From positions 1 to 64,000 of the forward strand of contig JAITYX010000183.1 of the NCBI GenBank assembly GCA_021018815.1: a DNA stretch of 64,000 bases, written 5' to 3'. How positions within the stretch are numbered: position 1 is the stretch's first letter; each line of letters starts with the position of its first letter. The notes beneath the pieces were generated by a model that saw nothing but the letters and a program-made list of their open reading frames with translations, ran no database searches and had not been told where the DNA came from. Shown in pieces: positions 24,144 through 36,019 of the stretch. The translations under genes and the position numbers were made by a program. Origin of the DNA: Talinum fruticosum (taxonomy: Eukaryota; Streptophyta; Magnoliopsida; Caryophyllales; Talinaceae).

Positions 24144-25960
24144 ATGAACTACCCTCTTGAAGATGTCATGCACGATGCCGTGTTTGGTTCTCTTGTCCTT
24201 GCTTTGAACCACCTTTGTGATAAAAGAGAGCGGGATCCCGTTAGGGCCATTAGCGAGCTCTTTTCGGATACCATGAATACCTTTCATCTTCCCTCCAGGG
24301 AAACGACCACAACTCTTTTCGATTTTGCTATTTTGTCCGGTTTTGGCTTCTCACTTATGGCTAGAACTTGTATAAAGACCATGGTTATGTTCGTCATCTT
24401 TTTGGCCCCGTAGCTGATAGATTTCCTCAAGAAAGCTTCTTTAAGTATACCGTCCTTTTCAAGGCTTTCGAGGATGTTAGGTTTTGGGCTCAACATTCTC
24501 CACAACAAGTTTGGATCTGGCTCTCTTATTGAGTGCGGTGCTCTTTTCCGACCAAGCCTTTAAGATTCATGTTCACTATTTGCTTAACTTAGCAGACCTT
24601 GATAAAATAAACGAGCTTAACTGGGGTGCTCCTACATACACTTGCCTCATTAGGGGTCTCCTTGCTGGTGTATGTCGAAAAAAACCTAAGAAGGACTCGA
24701 CCAATTATCTATCATCGTGCGGTTTATGGAAGGTCATTGAGGTATGCTCTAATTCTTCATGTATTCCTAATATATTTTTGTCTTGTGTGGATAAAAATTT
24801 TACTTGTCTTGCAAAATGCAGCCATGGCCGTATGAATACTTCCCACACCTTTCTCCCGATTCAATGAATCATCTCGTGTTTTCGACTTCCGTATCATGGG
24901 CTAGGATCTATCTTTGTCAACCTACAATCAATGGTATAGGCTTCTTGAGATTAGCCCTTAACCATGTGACCTCGAGTATGTCTCTTTTAATCTAAAAAAT
25001 TGGCCTCATAAGTATGACCAGAAAAATTTATTGTATTGATTTGCTGGTTGCCCCCGCCCACTACTTGTGGTTGACACCAACCTTGGCCATGCATGGTTTA
25101 TACCCATTTTCTTGTTAGCTTTCATTCTTGTTTGCTTGTTTCTTGATAAATCCTGTATGTGCAGGCCAATTTTCATCCATGGGCCCAACTCATTCACCCT
25201 CCAAGTGTAATCGTTGAACGGGAGATGAGTGAAAGGAGGATCTTCTATGAAGGTCCTTTTGGGTTTTGCTGGTATCTTGGTGAAAGGGTCACACCTCAAA
25301 TTCGGGTTAACACATGGCCTCTGTTTGTTCCAGTTGATCCACCTCAAACCATGTTCTACCTTCGCTCTCTTCCTTAACAAAAGCAAGTTGTTGTTACCAT
25401 CGGGTATCTTTATACCTCACTCTTGAATTTATACACATCCTATGCTCATCATGCGGGTGGATCATCACTTGACGTGGACATTACTCAACCTAGGGCAGAT
25501 CATGATCGGGTCTCCTTATCATAGTTAAATTTCTTGCATGGAAATTAAGTTCATATTTTTGTAGCTTACTCGACCGATATTCACAATCCAAGCCTTGACG
25601 TAGACATTACTCAACCTGGGGATCTCCTCGTTATGTGAGAATTCCTAAAATCCCCGAAGAAGAATGTGATGGGCATCCATTCCGTACTGAATTGGTGAGG
25701 GGTAAGAGTTTTATGCTCGTTGTTACTCAACCTGGGGATCTCTTCGAAAGCCGTTTTTGCTGATACTATTGAATAAATTTTGTAGTACAACCGGGAACAT
25801 TGACGATCATGTTCATTAACCTTCAATCTGCGCTTAGGGGAATCCTTCACTGGGAGAACTTTCCCAACCTTCTAGGTAAGTATTTAGTTAGTGGAGTGCT
25901 AACTTTAATGAGGTCTTAGTAAATATGCTAATTGCTCCTTCATTTTGTGTAGAGGCGGCA
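24144..25960 (+). pseudogene. Antisense extra frame of element B: plant mobile domain (PMD) region
   Basis: Resumes the frame broken by copia C. Visible blocks are MNYPLEDVMHDAVFG, FHLPSRETTTTLFDFAILSG near 24285-24350 (compare the PMD H-x-P-x-G-E-x-T-x-T-L-x-D block), LLNLADLDKINELNWGAPTY near 24575-24640, CLIRGLLAGV, a YEYFPHLSP block near 24835, and GPFGFCWYLGERVTPQ near 25250-25300. Several frames are involved, so it is a pseudogene. PMD proteins are known from plant MULE and gypsy elements and from domesticated genes. Here it is antisense to gag-pol, and element A holds a relative. Confidence 0.75.
25440..25760 (+). repeat. Short imperfect repeats in the PMD frame
   Basis: A word of about 30 bp centred on GACATTACTCAACCT and GGGGATCTC occurs three times (near 25478, 25598 and 25722), with spacing of about 120 bp. 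It looks like a local duplication inside the antisense frame or an intron of it. Confidence 0.6.
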
Positions 25961-27574
25961 ATCTACAACGTCATCATTGGGAGGCTTCCTTGGTGGATCG
26001 GGAGCACATACCCATCAATCTGGCCAACAAGTGCCTTCCGGTGGTCCATCTAGGGCAGGTACTTCCCGACGTTCGTCACGACATGCCCATCATCGAGTAC
26101 GTCCGAAGTGAGGCCTAGTACCTCCAGGCCTAGTGATTCTGGTGTAGGGACCAGCTTCTCTAAGGAGAGTCTAGATATCTTGCCCCTTCAAGCTTTCGAC
26201 CGATAAGGAAATCTTCTTCATTTCTCTCGGGCTTCTTATAATGGATCATCCTATGAATCATCCTAATCTTGGAACCACAAAGCTGGTGCTTATCAAGGTG
26301 GTTAAGAAGGCCGGTTCTCCAAATCCGTCTTGGAGAACTTCGGGAATTACATCTTCAACGACACTTCGATGGCGATAATTATAGAATCCCTTGCCGGTTC
26401 CTATGTTGATTATTAGAAAATACCTTGTAGGGTGCTATAGTTTGTTTAATATTTACTTCGTAATAGTGCGACTCTTATTCAATGGGATGAAATGCAAGAT
26501 TACTCGATTTCTAAAAATGTATTCTTTTATTTAACATGATGCAAAAAAAGCATTGGGAAAATTACAAATACAAATTAAAAATAATTACACTAACCCCCAT
26601 TCCCCTAAAGAAAATAATTAAAAAATAAAATGGGAAAATATAAGTGCATGGTCCAAAATAACAATATGACGCGCACGCAATGGACTAGGGCGACGAAATA
26701 TGGCCCAATGAATGCTTGCGCTCGCAAGAAAAAAACGCAAACCGGTCGAACCAGGACGATAGGCGGCGTCGGTCACCCGTGAAGACCAATGTTCCGGTCG
26801 GTTATAGTAGTTGAGGTGCGAGTATGACTCGAAAGCTCCGTAAAACTCCTATAAATATGATTTACGCTGGTGCTTTAAAAAAAATGTGCCTTATGCAAAA
26901 TCTTTTGCGGATCAGCTAGAAATACCTAATGCCTTCCATTCTCTTCTAAAAAGATGAACTTCATGATCGACCTATCTTGATGGATGCATGAGATGAGCGA
27001 TACTAAAAGATTAGGGTTGTCAAATTATGGGCTGAATACATTATTTAGTATTCGTTAAAAGTCTATTGCACCATCACGTCTTCATGTTTAGTGATAAGGA
27101 ACCGTGCCCCCTACCTAAAGAATTTGATGCTATATTAGGCATCCAAAGGTGTTCAAAACCTGTCTTGCCCTAGTCTTCCGAAAATCTACGCGAGACTTAC
27201 AAGTACTTGCAGAAACAAAATAATAAGAATCGCCCGAATACTAGATAAACCCGCCTAGATTGTTGACATCTGCGAGCAAACAAAATACGATTGTATTAGC
27301 CGATTATCTAGAGTGGATAATAGAAGCGGATCCCCAACGGCATAAGGCAGTGAGAGATAGGGAGATAGATCCCGACGAAGTTTTCCCTTCCGCCGCACCT
27401 CTCCAAATTCACGAAGCAAACCCTTGGGTGCCCGAACGTGTTCACCGAAAACAAACTGGAGCCAATGAAGCTGAAAAGAGGAGGGCCCGAAGAATTGAGG
27501 AGCCGAGGAAGCGTACCGAGGATGATGGGGCTGAGTCTAGTGACCCCAAAGGAAAGAAAGTAAAGATAGAGTAG
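25961..27574 (+). pseudogene. Antisense extra frame of element B, 3' part
   Basis: Low-coding sequence from 25961 to 27250, with a last open piece at 27260-27574 reading VLADYLEWIIEADPQRHKAV and then basic/acidic ANEAEKRRARRIEE with a charged tail DPKGKKVKIE. The tail is found again in element A (minus strand, about 44230-44140), so it is the conserved C-terminus of the antisense frame. The KGKKVK end resembles a nuclear signal, but this is only inference. Confidence 0.6.
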
Positions 27575-27990
27575 GGCTTTGATTTTTATATAGAATTTAT
27601 GAAGGAATAAAAGCAAAGGAGGATTTACTTTTGCCTCTTTAGAATAATTTTTCTTTACAAGTAGTGTGCTTGTATTTGTTTTCCTTTTATTAGCTATATA
27701 TTTAGGTAAGTAGTAGGCTTACCTTTTATTAAATAAAAGTAAGTATTATGCTATACTTTTATGTTTTGTATTTTTATCGCTCACCTAGATGTAAAAATAA
27801 ATTGGACCGCCCTAAAAATATTGATTAAAAAGAGAATAAAATAAATAAGGAAATCATCTAATTGGACGGTATAAAAATGAATTACGGAGTTTAAGAATTA
27901 AAAGAGGGACATTCTGGCCCGGCCAGCCCAACATTATCCGGGTGGTGGCCGGTGCCTGCCATAGCTTGGCCTAATTAGGCCAGGCTTGGC
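27575..27990. other. Convergent spacer between antisense frame and integrase of B
   Basis: AT-rich, no gene. The counterpart in A (about 43665-44110, reverse complement) shares blocks such as TTTTATTAAATAAAAG and CTCACCTAGATG. Two transcription units end here tail to tail. Confidence 0.6.
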
Positions 27991-29110
27991 CCATCATCCA
28001 GTGGTCGTGCTAGACATAGTATTATTTCAATTGATTAGAGTTTGCATATAGAAAAATTTCTTCTCCATCTAAATTAGTCGGTTCATCGCTCCGCTTGGCA
28101 ATATCCGATGAAGCATAAATGGGCCTTGCTAATTAAGCCTAAACTTCCCTTATGGATCCTAAATTCGTGCTCTAATCTCTTTGAGAACCAAATCTCCAAT
28201 TTGTAGGTTTCAAAGCTTCACTCTTTTGTTGAATGCCCTTGATATACGTGCTAATATATTTGGACATTGTGTAGGGCATTGAGGCGCCTCTCATTTAGCA
28301 ATACTAACTCTTTGTAGCGTGCTTTGGCCACTCGCTTCTAGGATCCGACTTTCAGCAATTATCCTTAACAAGGGAATGGCAACCTCTATTGGAAGGACTG
28401 CTTCCTTCCATAAACTAGGGAGTAAGGTGTTGCTCCCGTAGAAGTTCTAATAGATGTTTGATAGCTCTATAAAGTGAAAAGTAACTTATCGGGCGAATCC
28501 TTGTAATTTAAAGCTATCTTCACCACTCGTTTTACGAATGTTCTTGTTGGCGACCTCAACTAGTCTATTGGTCCGAGGATGATAAGGAGAAGACTTATGG
28601 TGCTTAATCTTATATTTATCCAATAAGTCTGCTACCTCCTTAAAATGACTCGTCATGGTCACTAATTAGCATCGTGGGGCACCCCATAATGGCAAATGAT
28701 ATTATGGGTAAGGAACTTAGTTACGTGTTTTGACGTCAAGGTTGCATAAGATTCTCACTCTACCCATTTGGCGAAGTAGTCAATTGAGACTAACACAAAT
28801 GCATGACAACCTCGTTTCTTTAGGGGTCGATTACCGATTACATCTATTTCCTATACCGGGAATGGCCAGGGGATGGTAATGTTGTGAGAAATGACGGTAG
28901 TTGGTTCCGTAAATTTATGTACACCCGACATTTATAGCACTTTCTAACAAACTCATGGAAGTCTCCTGCCATGGTCGACCAGATAATAACCAAGTCTCTT
29001 AATTTTTGAACCAACATCTTCCGGTTCATATGGGGTAAACACTCCCCACCATGAATCTCGTCCATGATGTGCTTTGCTTCCTGTTGATTGACACAAAGTA
29101 AGCTGATCCC
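27991..29110 (-). pseudogene. Element B: integrase
   Basis: Minus strand: the zinc-binding block DEIHGGECLPHMN lies near 29065, then GDFHEFVRKCYKC near 28960-28920, then the core AFVLVSIDYFAKWVE near 28800 and HNIICHYGVP near 28690. Stops and frameshifts follow. The catalytic Asp of IDYF is present and the second Asp region is garbled. The C-terminal GDLVLKE block seen in element A is not readable here. Confidence 0.82.
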
Positions 29111-30800
29111 AGTGTTAGTTTTCTTGTATAGTTGTTCTTGATTAATGAAGAATCTCGTCCACCTCTACTTGTAAAACGTTTTCATCCCGAAAGTCAAGGT
29201 GTTCGGGTTGCGATTTAGTTATAGGCAGATCAGCTAAGAATTTGGACACTACCCTTCCTTTGATTGCTTTTGAGGGACATACTTGAGTTTGAATTCCGAT
29301 AGCATGACAGTCCATCTTGCTATCTTGTTGCTGATGGTTGGTTGCTCAAGTATAAACTTAATGGGATCCATAGGTGCTATCACATGTACCGTGTGGGCTA
29401 ACATGTAGTTTCTTAGCTTCTTGGTAGCCCGGACTAATGTCAATGATGTCTTCTCTAATGGAATATATCTAGTCTCATAATCTAAGAATTTCTTGCTTAG
29501 ATAATAAACTGTGTGTTCTTCCTTCCCCGTCTCATTGAGCTAGCATGGCTCCCGTAGTCTGTCTCTGTCGTGGTGAGGTGCGAAGTAATGGTTTCCCTAG
29601 TTAGGGCGGAACTAGCACTAGAGGGTTAGCTAGATACTCCTTAACCTTCTCAAATGCTTGTTGGTACTCCGTATCCCAAATAGGCTCAAATCCTTTCTTC
29701 AATTTCTTAAAAATAGGTTCACGGACCATAGTCAATTTTGATATGAAATGACCGATGAACTGTAAATGTCCTAGGAAACCCCTTATTTCTTTTTCTATAT
29801 TTGGCGGAGGGATCTCCTAAATGGCTTTGATCTTGGACGGATCAACTTCAATTCCTCTAAGACCGACAACATAACGTAACAGCTTAGTCTACGGTTACCC
29901 CGAAGGCACACTTTTGACGGTTAAGACGCATGTTGTATTTTCTAAGTCTCTCGGAAGAATTTTCTTACGCTGGGTAGGTGCCCCGCCCTATCCTTGGATT
30001 TTATGATCATGTCATCCACGTAGACTTCGACATCCTTGTGGATCATGTGATGTAGTAGTGTTGTACTTATCCTTTGGTATATTGCACCGGCATTCTTGAG
30101 CCCAAATGGCATCACCACGTAACAATACTTCCCCATTAAGTAATGAAGCTTGTCTTTTCCATGTCTTCTTCAGACCTTATTTACCTGATTGTACCCAAGC
30201 ATAACCGTCCATAAACGAGAGCAAGGCATGACCCGCTATGTTATCTACATGAATGTCGATAAAGGGCAGCAGGAAATCATTCCCGGGCTCGCCTTACTTA
30301 AATCTCTAAAGTCGACACACATGTGGACCCCGCCTTCGGAACCGAGTACTATATATGCTACCCACTCGAAGATAGTGACCTATCTTAATGAATCCAACCT
30401 CCATCTACTTCGAACTTCTTCCTTAATCTTTAGTGTCCACCGAGGTTTCATCCTTCTTAGTTAACAAGCTTCGCGTCTTCGTAAAGTGGAATTTTATGTT
30501 CCATATACTTGGATCTATCCCGGCATGTCTTTGTAGGACCATACAAAGACATCCATGAACTCTGTGACGAGCGAAGTAAATTGCTTCGCTCTTCGAGATC
30601 CAGCGTTTCCCCATCTTGACCTCCCGAGGTTGATCCACTAATCCTAGATTGATCATTATTGTTTCCTCTATAATTGGTGAGCGATTTTCATGATCTTCCA
30701 TAGCTTTTATTAATTCTTTAGGGATTTCTTGTTCATCATTAGATGCAAAACAATGGAAAGCAAGAGGAGCCAAAGAGTAAGTGGAAAGATTCACTTTATT
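29111..30800 (-). pseudogene. Element B: RT and RNase H
   Basis: Minus strand: the pre-RT segment DDHEN..INLG to GIDPSIWNIKFHFTKTRSLL lies at 30794-30430. RT follows with HMCVDFRDLSKA near 30310, YCYVVMPFGLKNAGAIYQR, then VEVYVDDMIIKSKDRAGH (catalytic DD) at 30130-29980, then GFLGHLQFIGHFISKL near 29790-29740. RNase H follows with MDPIKFILEQP and KIARWTVMLSEFKLKYVPQ at 29443-29260. The next block, VEVDEIL near 29150, leads almost directly to integrase, so the second RNase H seen in element A has been lost here. Confidence 0.87.
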
Positions 30801-31292
30801 GAATTAAGATACGAGTACATCATACTAAAAAATGGAAGATACTCGAATTAGAAATAACAGAGTTAGGAAAAGAGCTAGAAACAACAAAAGAAGAAGCCCT
30901 AGCACTAGACTCGGGAAGAGGATGTGCTCTTAAACTAATGGCGAATTCTCGGCCCTCCTCGGTATCATTCCAAGTGATGTGCTTGGAGCCTTCATTATTG
31001 ATGTCGGTGACGAACTTGGACGAATCGATTTGCTCGGTACGACATGGCTCATGACAAGTACCGAGACCAAATTCCCTCTAAGTTTTTCTCTTGTCCGAAC
31101 AAGTAGACCAAAAAGATTATTTCCATCCAGGTTGGTCCAGTCCGGTGTGGTTTGTCCTTTTAGAGGCAGTAGGGTGCCTTCGTCTCTAGTATATAGCACT
31201 CACCGAACATCTCTAAACCAGGGACTAGGATGCCCTTTTCCTTGATGCAACAGGGCTTAAGAAAACCATAATAAGGAAAGTCATTTCCTTCA
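30801..31292 (-). pseudogene. Element B: pol spacer between protease and RT, RT side
   Basis: Minus strand holds KEKGILVPGLEMFGE near 31230-31190 and other traces of the gypsy linker upstream of RT. It continues the sequence that stops at 36054 on the other side of the CACTA insertion. Confidence 0.65.
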
Positions 31293-31295
31293 TTT

Positions 31296-31326
31296 CACAA
31301 CTATAAGAACTACTTTCAACGACGGG
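31296..31326 (+). repeat. Left terminal inverted repeat of CACTA X
   Basis: 31 bp, 24 of 31 matching the right end. Starts CACAACTATAAG. The usual CACTA start has one change at position 4. Confidence 0.88.
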
Positions 31327-32429
31327 TCCTTAACGACGGTTAAAAGGACAAACCGTAATGAAAACTCGGACTAGTGGCATTTTTGTAAATAATCAAGCAT
31401 TATTTAACACATATGACAATGGTTCTTTAATATGAACAATCATCATATGTACTGCTGAAACATTTGACGACGGTTCTTTAACAAAACCGTCGTGAAATGT
31501 CACATAGAACCGTCTTCATACGCTTTTCGGATCGCTTTAAGACACGCGAGAACATACGTGCTATTTCCACGCCCACTTACATCTCTTCTCGGCCTTATCA
31601 CTTTCTACAGCTTTCTCTCCTCCACATACCTCCTCAAATTTGGAATTCGTAGCTTCATCGCCGGTCGACTAGAATTGGTAAACCTCTCCTCACATTCCCT
31701 GTTTAGATCTCCTCTCTCTTAATCTTTCATTTCTTCATAGATTCTTCTCGTCTCTTTGAAGTGTAGATCTCCTCAAACTAATTCTCGCTGTCAAGCCTCT
31801 CATCCTCACCCACGCCGTTGTCGGTTCTTAGGTAGGAATCTCTATCCTCTCTTATTTTCGCTTTAAGTTATTTACAAAATGTATTACGCTTAAATGTTAA
31901 ATGTATTTGCGGTAATTATGTGAATGTTGAGAATGTGGATAGTGTTTGAGATTGTTGAAATGTTGAATCTTTGTAGAAATGTTAAATATTGAGAATGTGG
32001 GTAACATTTGTTTAAGTTGGAAATTCGTGAAATGTTTAAGATTTTGAGCAATGGGTTTAGGAGTTTAGCATTTGTGAAAATTATAGCAAAACAGAATGAT
32101 ATAGTAAAGGATGGTAGACAAATAAAAAGATAATTTGGATATAGAGTCATCCCCAAAACCTTCTCTTAAAGATATTGCGGCGAATTCATTTACCCAATTA
32201 TTTAAATTGGTATCCAAATATGGTTATAGTTTAGAGAAATAAAAATATTTATGGTTTAGGGTTTGAGGAAATAGAAAAATTTGGGTTATATGTTTAAGGA
32301 TCAATTGGGAGAAAACACAGATGTAAAAATGTAAAAAATTGGAAAGGTATTTGGATATAGGAATCTCCCCAAATACTTGTCATAAAAATAAATTTGTTAT
32401 CAAATTTATTTATTTTGATTAGTTGGAAG

Positions 32430-32965
32430 ATGCAAGTAGACTAATTTATCCAATTATTTAAATTTTTGATTTCCTTTTTGGTTGCAAGTTTGTTGTATTA
32501 TACATGATCGTAAACTGGAGGTCATGATTTATTTGAAGTTTACATAATTAATAAGACAATAATGAAATATGAATGAAATGTTGATGCCATCCATTTAGTT
32601 TGCTTTAATGACCAAAGACATAATAGGAATTGGAATCCCCTTGTTGTGATTAATAATGAGGTAGGTTTTACAAGAGAACACATGAAGTGCACTTTGCAAC
32701 ATATACTCGATCCACAAATAAGGGTAGAAGGTCGATGAGACAAATGGAAATCAAACGGAAACAAAAGGTGATAAACAATGACTATTGTTTATGACCTTTG
32801 TTTCCATTTGATTCTTCGATCCTTCTACCCTTATTTGTGGATCGGCCTATGTTGCATGTACACTCCATCTTTTGTCTTGTAAAACTGACCTCGTTGTTAA
32901 TCACAACAAGAGAATTCTGGTTCCTATTATATCTTCGCTTGTTAAAGGAAACTATACATTTATAT
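32430..32965. repeat. Long foldback 1 in CACTA X
   Basis: Inverted repeat with its centre near 32781 (ACAATGACTATTGT). The inner arms, 32609-32780 and 32783-32955, are about 80% complementary by eye. They carry mirrored words such as CCACAAATAAGGGTAGAAGG and CTTGTTGTGATTAA. Related in sequence to foldbacks 2 and 3. Confidence 0.85.
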
Positions 32966-33044
32966 ATATATAAACAATGAAATTTATTTATTTTTATAAT
33001 TGAAGTTGGGGGTGGACTTATTTATCCAATTATCTAAATTTTCA

Positions 33045-33648
33045 ATTTCCTTTTTGGTTGCAAGTTTGTTGTATTATACATGATCGTATACTAGAGGTCA
33101 TGATTTTTTAAAAATTTTACGTAATTCTTAAGACAAGAATGAAATATGAATGAAATGTTGATGTCATCCATTTAGTTTGCTTTAACAACCGAAGACATAA
33201 GAGGAATCGAAATTCTCTTGTTGGGGTTAACAATAAGGTTGGTTTTACAAGACAAAACATGAAGTCTACATGTTACATAGGCCGATCCACAAACAAGGGT
33301 AGAAGGTCGAGGAGTTAAATGGAAACAAAAGGTGATAAACATGAAGGACTATTTTTTATGACCTTTTGTTTTCATTTGACTCTTTGATCATTCTACCCTT
33401 TTTTGTGGATCGACCTACGTTGCATGGAGACTCCATTTTTCGTCTTGTAAACCCAACCTCATTGTTAATCACAACAAGAGAATTCTGGTTTCTGTTATGT
33501 CTTGCGTTGTTAAAGAAAATTAAAGGAGTGACCTCAACATTTCATTCATAATTTTATTATTGTAATATGAATTACGTAAACTTCAAAAGGTTAATCATGT
33601 CTAGTTTATGATAAATGTATAATACATCAAAATTGGAAGTAAAAAGAA

Positions 33649-33650
<2 letters not shown>
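33045..33650. repeat. Long foldback 2 in CACTA X
   Basis: Centre near 33347, arms of about 300 bp. The outer arms include ACGTAATTC / its complement and TGTATTATACAT on both sides. The inner arms repeat the GGGTAGAAGG and CTTGTTG words of foldback 1. Confidence 0.85.

Positions 33651-33651
<1 letters not shown>

Positions 33652-33690
<39 letters not shown>
33652..33690. repeat. (TA)n microsatellite
   Basis: About 39 bp of TA directly after foldback 2. Confidence 0.97.
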
Positions 33691-33692
<2 letters not shown>

Positions 33693-33965
33693 GTTTAAGG
33701 ATGAAAAGAGAGAAAATATATATATTGAGGGTTTAAGGATGAAAAGGGAGAAAATATAAATGTGAAAATGTAAAAATTGGAAAGATATTTGGATATAGGG
33801 ATCACCCCAAATACTTGCTATAAAGATAAATTTGTTATCAAATTTATTTATTTTGATGAGTTGAAGTTGGGGGTGGACTAATTTATCCAATCACCTAAAT
33901 TTCGGGTTTCCTTTTGGGTGCAAGTTTGTGGTATTATACATGATCCTAAACTAAAGTACATGATT

Positions 33966-34463
33966 TTTTTACGTTTACGTAATGCATAAGACAATAATGA
34001 ATATCAATGAAATGTTAAGGTCATTCATTTAGTTTGCTTTAATAACCCAAGACATAACTAGAACCGGAGTTTCCATAACCCTTGTTGACTTTAGTAATGA
34101 GGTCCGGGTTAGTAGGCAAGACGTAGAGTCTATGTACCGCATGGGTCGGTCGATGAAGAAAGGAAAAGGGGTAAAGGATTCATAGGAGAAAAAGGTGATA
34201 AACAATAGGGAATTATTATTAGTTTTGTGATTGTTTATCACATTTTTCTCCGATGAATCCTCTATCCCTTTTTCCTTTCTTCATGGACCGACCCATATAC
34301 ATAAACTCTATGTCTTGCCTTATGAACCCGACCTCATTGTTAAAGACAACAAGTGTTATAGGAAATTCGATTGTAGTTATGTGTTGGGCCATTAAAGAGA
34401 ACTTAAGGGATGGCCTCAACATGTTATTTGTATTAATTTGTCCTATGCATTATATGAAACTTA
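33966..34463. repeat. Long foldback 3 in CACTA X
   Basis: Centre near 34215. Arms (about 245 bp each) share GAAATGTTAAGGTCAT/its complement, GGTCGGTCGATGAAGAAAGG and GATAAACAAT. Both arms can be read as a similar short peptide (NNEVGFIRQDIEFMY and MGRSMKKGKR on the minus strand of the right arm), so the unit may come from a captured coding fragment. No family recognised. Confidence 0.85.
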
Positions 34464-35229
34464 AGGGATGGCTTCAATAGGGACCGTGCCAAGCAAGCTT
34501 TTGTTGCCAATTGTTGCCCATCCCTCATTGCGATAACATTCTACAGCCTTCCGATTGATGATGCCATAGAGCTTGATTTGTAGACTTTGACAAAGCACAT
34601 GCTCTCAAACATAACGTGTTGTGTTTTGACTGGGACCTCCTTGAAGCCTCGGGTAGAACGCCACTTTGACCATCTTGTACAAATCCGGACAAGCAATTTG
34701 CACTCATCAGTAAGTGACGCGGCGGACGAAGGCGCCACTTCAAGCATGGGCTCATCGTCTAGTCCCCTCCCGGACAGCAGTGAATCGGTGGAGGGCCCTT
34801 TCTCTCGTTCTTCTCCGGTCCGGAGGAACTTACCAAAGGAGAATAAGAGGAACCTCCCTAAGGAAAAAAGAGGAACCTCCTTAAGAAGAAGTGAGGTTAT
34901 CCACCTCTACCCTTACACAAACTCCAACCAAGCAAATAAAGGAATAAGCGCTCTAGCAGCGGACTAGAAGATCATCAATCAACGATGGTAAAAAGAACTA
35001 AGCTCCTGAATGTTACCTTCATCCCTCATTTTCTCATTGCATTTTCCGATAGCTGAGACATTTTGCCTTGGAGGAGTAATGAGCTCACTCTTGATAGGTT
35101 CATGGGCAAGATCATTGAGTTTTTAAGTTGCCCACCTCTTTGTGTATTTCTTTTTCAGTACTTATGTCAAAAAGTCCATCTCCTTTTGTTGAAACCTTAT
35201 GATTTAAATGATGTTCAATATTTATCCTC

Positions 35230-35470
35230 AAAGGTTCATCTCTATTTTCTAAAGAGATGCTTTTTAGTAAATTAAGTTATGTGATTGTGTTTATGACTAT
35301 ATTGCTTACTTGGAGTTCATGCAGAGGTAGCGTGGACATCAAATATGATGTACATATGTTGTTCAAGCTACCTCTGCAACGTACTCAAAGCAAGCAATGT
35401 CGTCATAAAGACAATGAAACTAAATCTACTACAAAAGCATCACTTTAGGTAAATAGAGATGAACTTTTTC
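35230..35470. ncRNA. Near-continuous 240-bp hairpin in CACTA X (possible small-RNA precursor)
   Basis: Left arm 35230-35348 and right arm 35350-35470 pair along almost their full length with a loop of a few bases around ATATGATGTACATAT. Matching blocks are GTTCATCTCTATTT, AGATGCTTTT against its complement, TATGAC..ATTGCTT and GCAGAGGTAGC. The shape is that of a young miRNA or hairpin-siRNA locus, or of a small foldback transposon. Expression is unknown. Confidence 0.5.
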
Positions 35471-36019
35471 ACATAAATACTAAAAGTGTACTCTTTCTAT
35501 TATAATTTCACATCATTGCTGGAACTTATTGTAAAATATAGAATTCCGTTGTCGAACTTGTTAAAGATGAAATTTGTTGTGGTTGTAATAAGTGGAAAAT
35601 TTTTGTAATTTTGATTAGATAATTGCGACTGTTGGTTGTTGTAAGTTGTGATGTATTTTGTGGTGTGCTTTGTACAGGAGGTACGAAAAACAAGTACTCT
35701 AGATTGGAAAATTGCATGCTGTTGGTTGTTGTAAGTTGTGATATATTTTGTACTCGTATTTTATACGGGGGTACGGAAAAACAAAAAGAATATAAAAAAA
35801 TTCTAACCTATGATGACGGTTCTTACATTAGAACCATCATCATATGCCCTGTCTAGAACAATTTTTCTTTTTGTGTAGTACCAATGATGAAGGTTCTAAT
35901 GTAAGAACCGTCGTTATAGAGTGACCTATTACTACGGTTTTGAACCGTAGTTAAATATGCTACATATAACGAAGGTCGCATACACGGCACCGATTAACCG
36001 TAGTTAAATGTCGTTTTTA

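Noticed and set aside
24284..24508. 74-codon minus-strand frame overlapping the PMD region
   Set aside because: Shadow of the + strand PMD frame, which has the recognisable blocks.
34587..34967. 126-codon + strand frame in CACTA X with a Ser/Pro-rich stretch
   Set aside because: Considered as a transposase remnant or captured gene, but no motif is recognisable and both strands are open over part of it.
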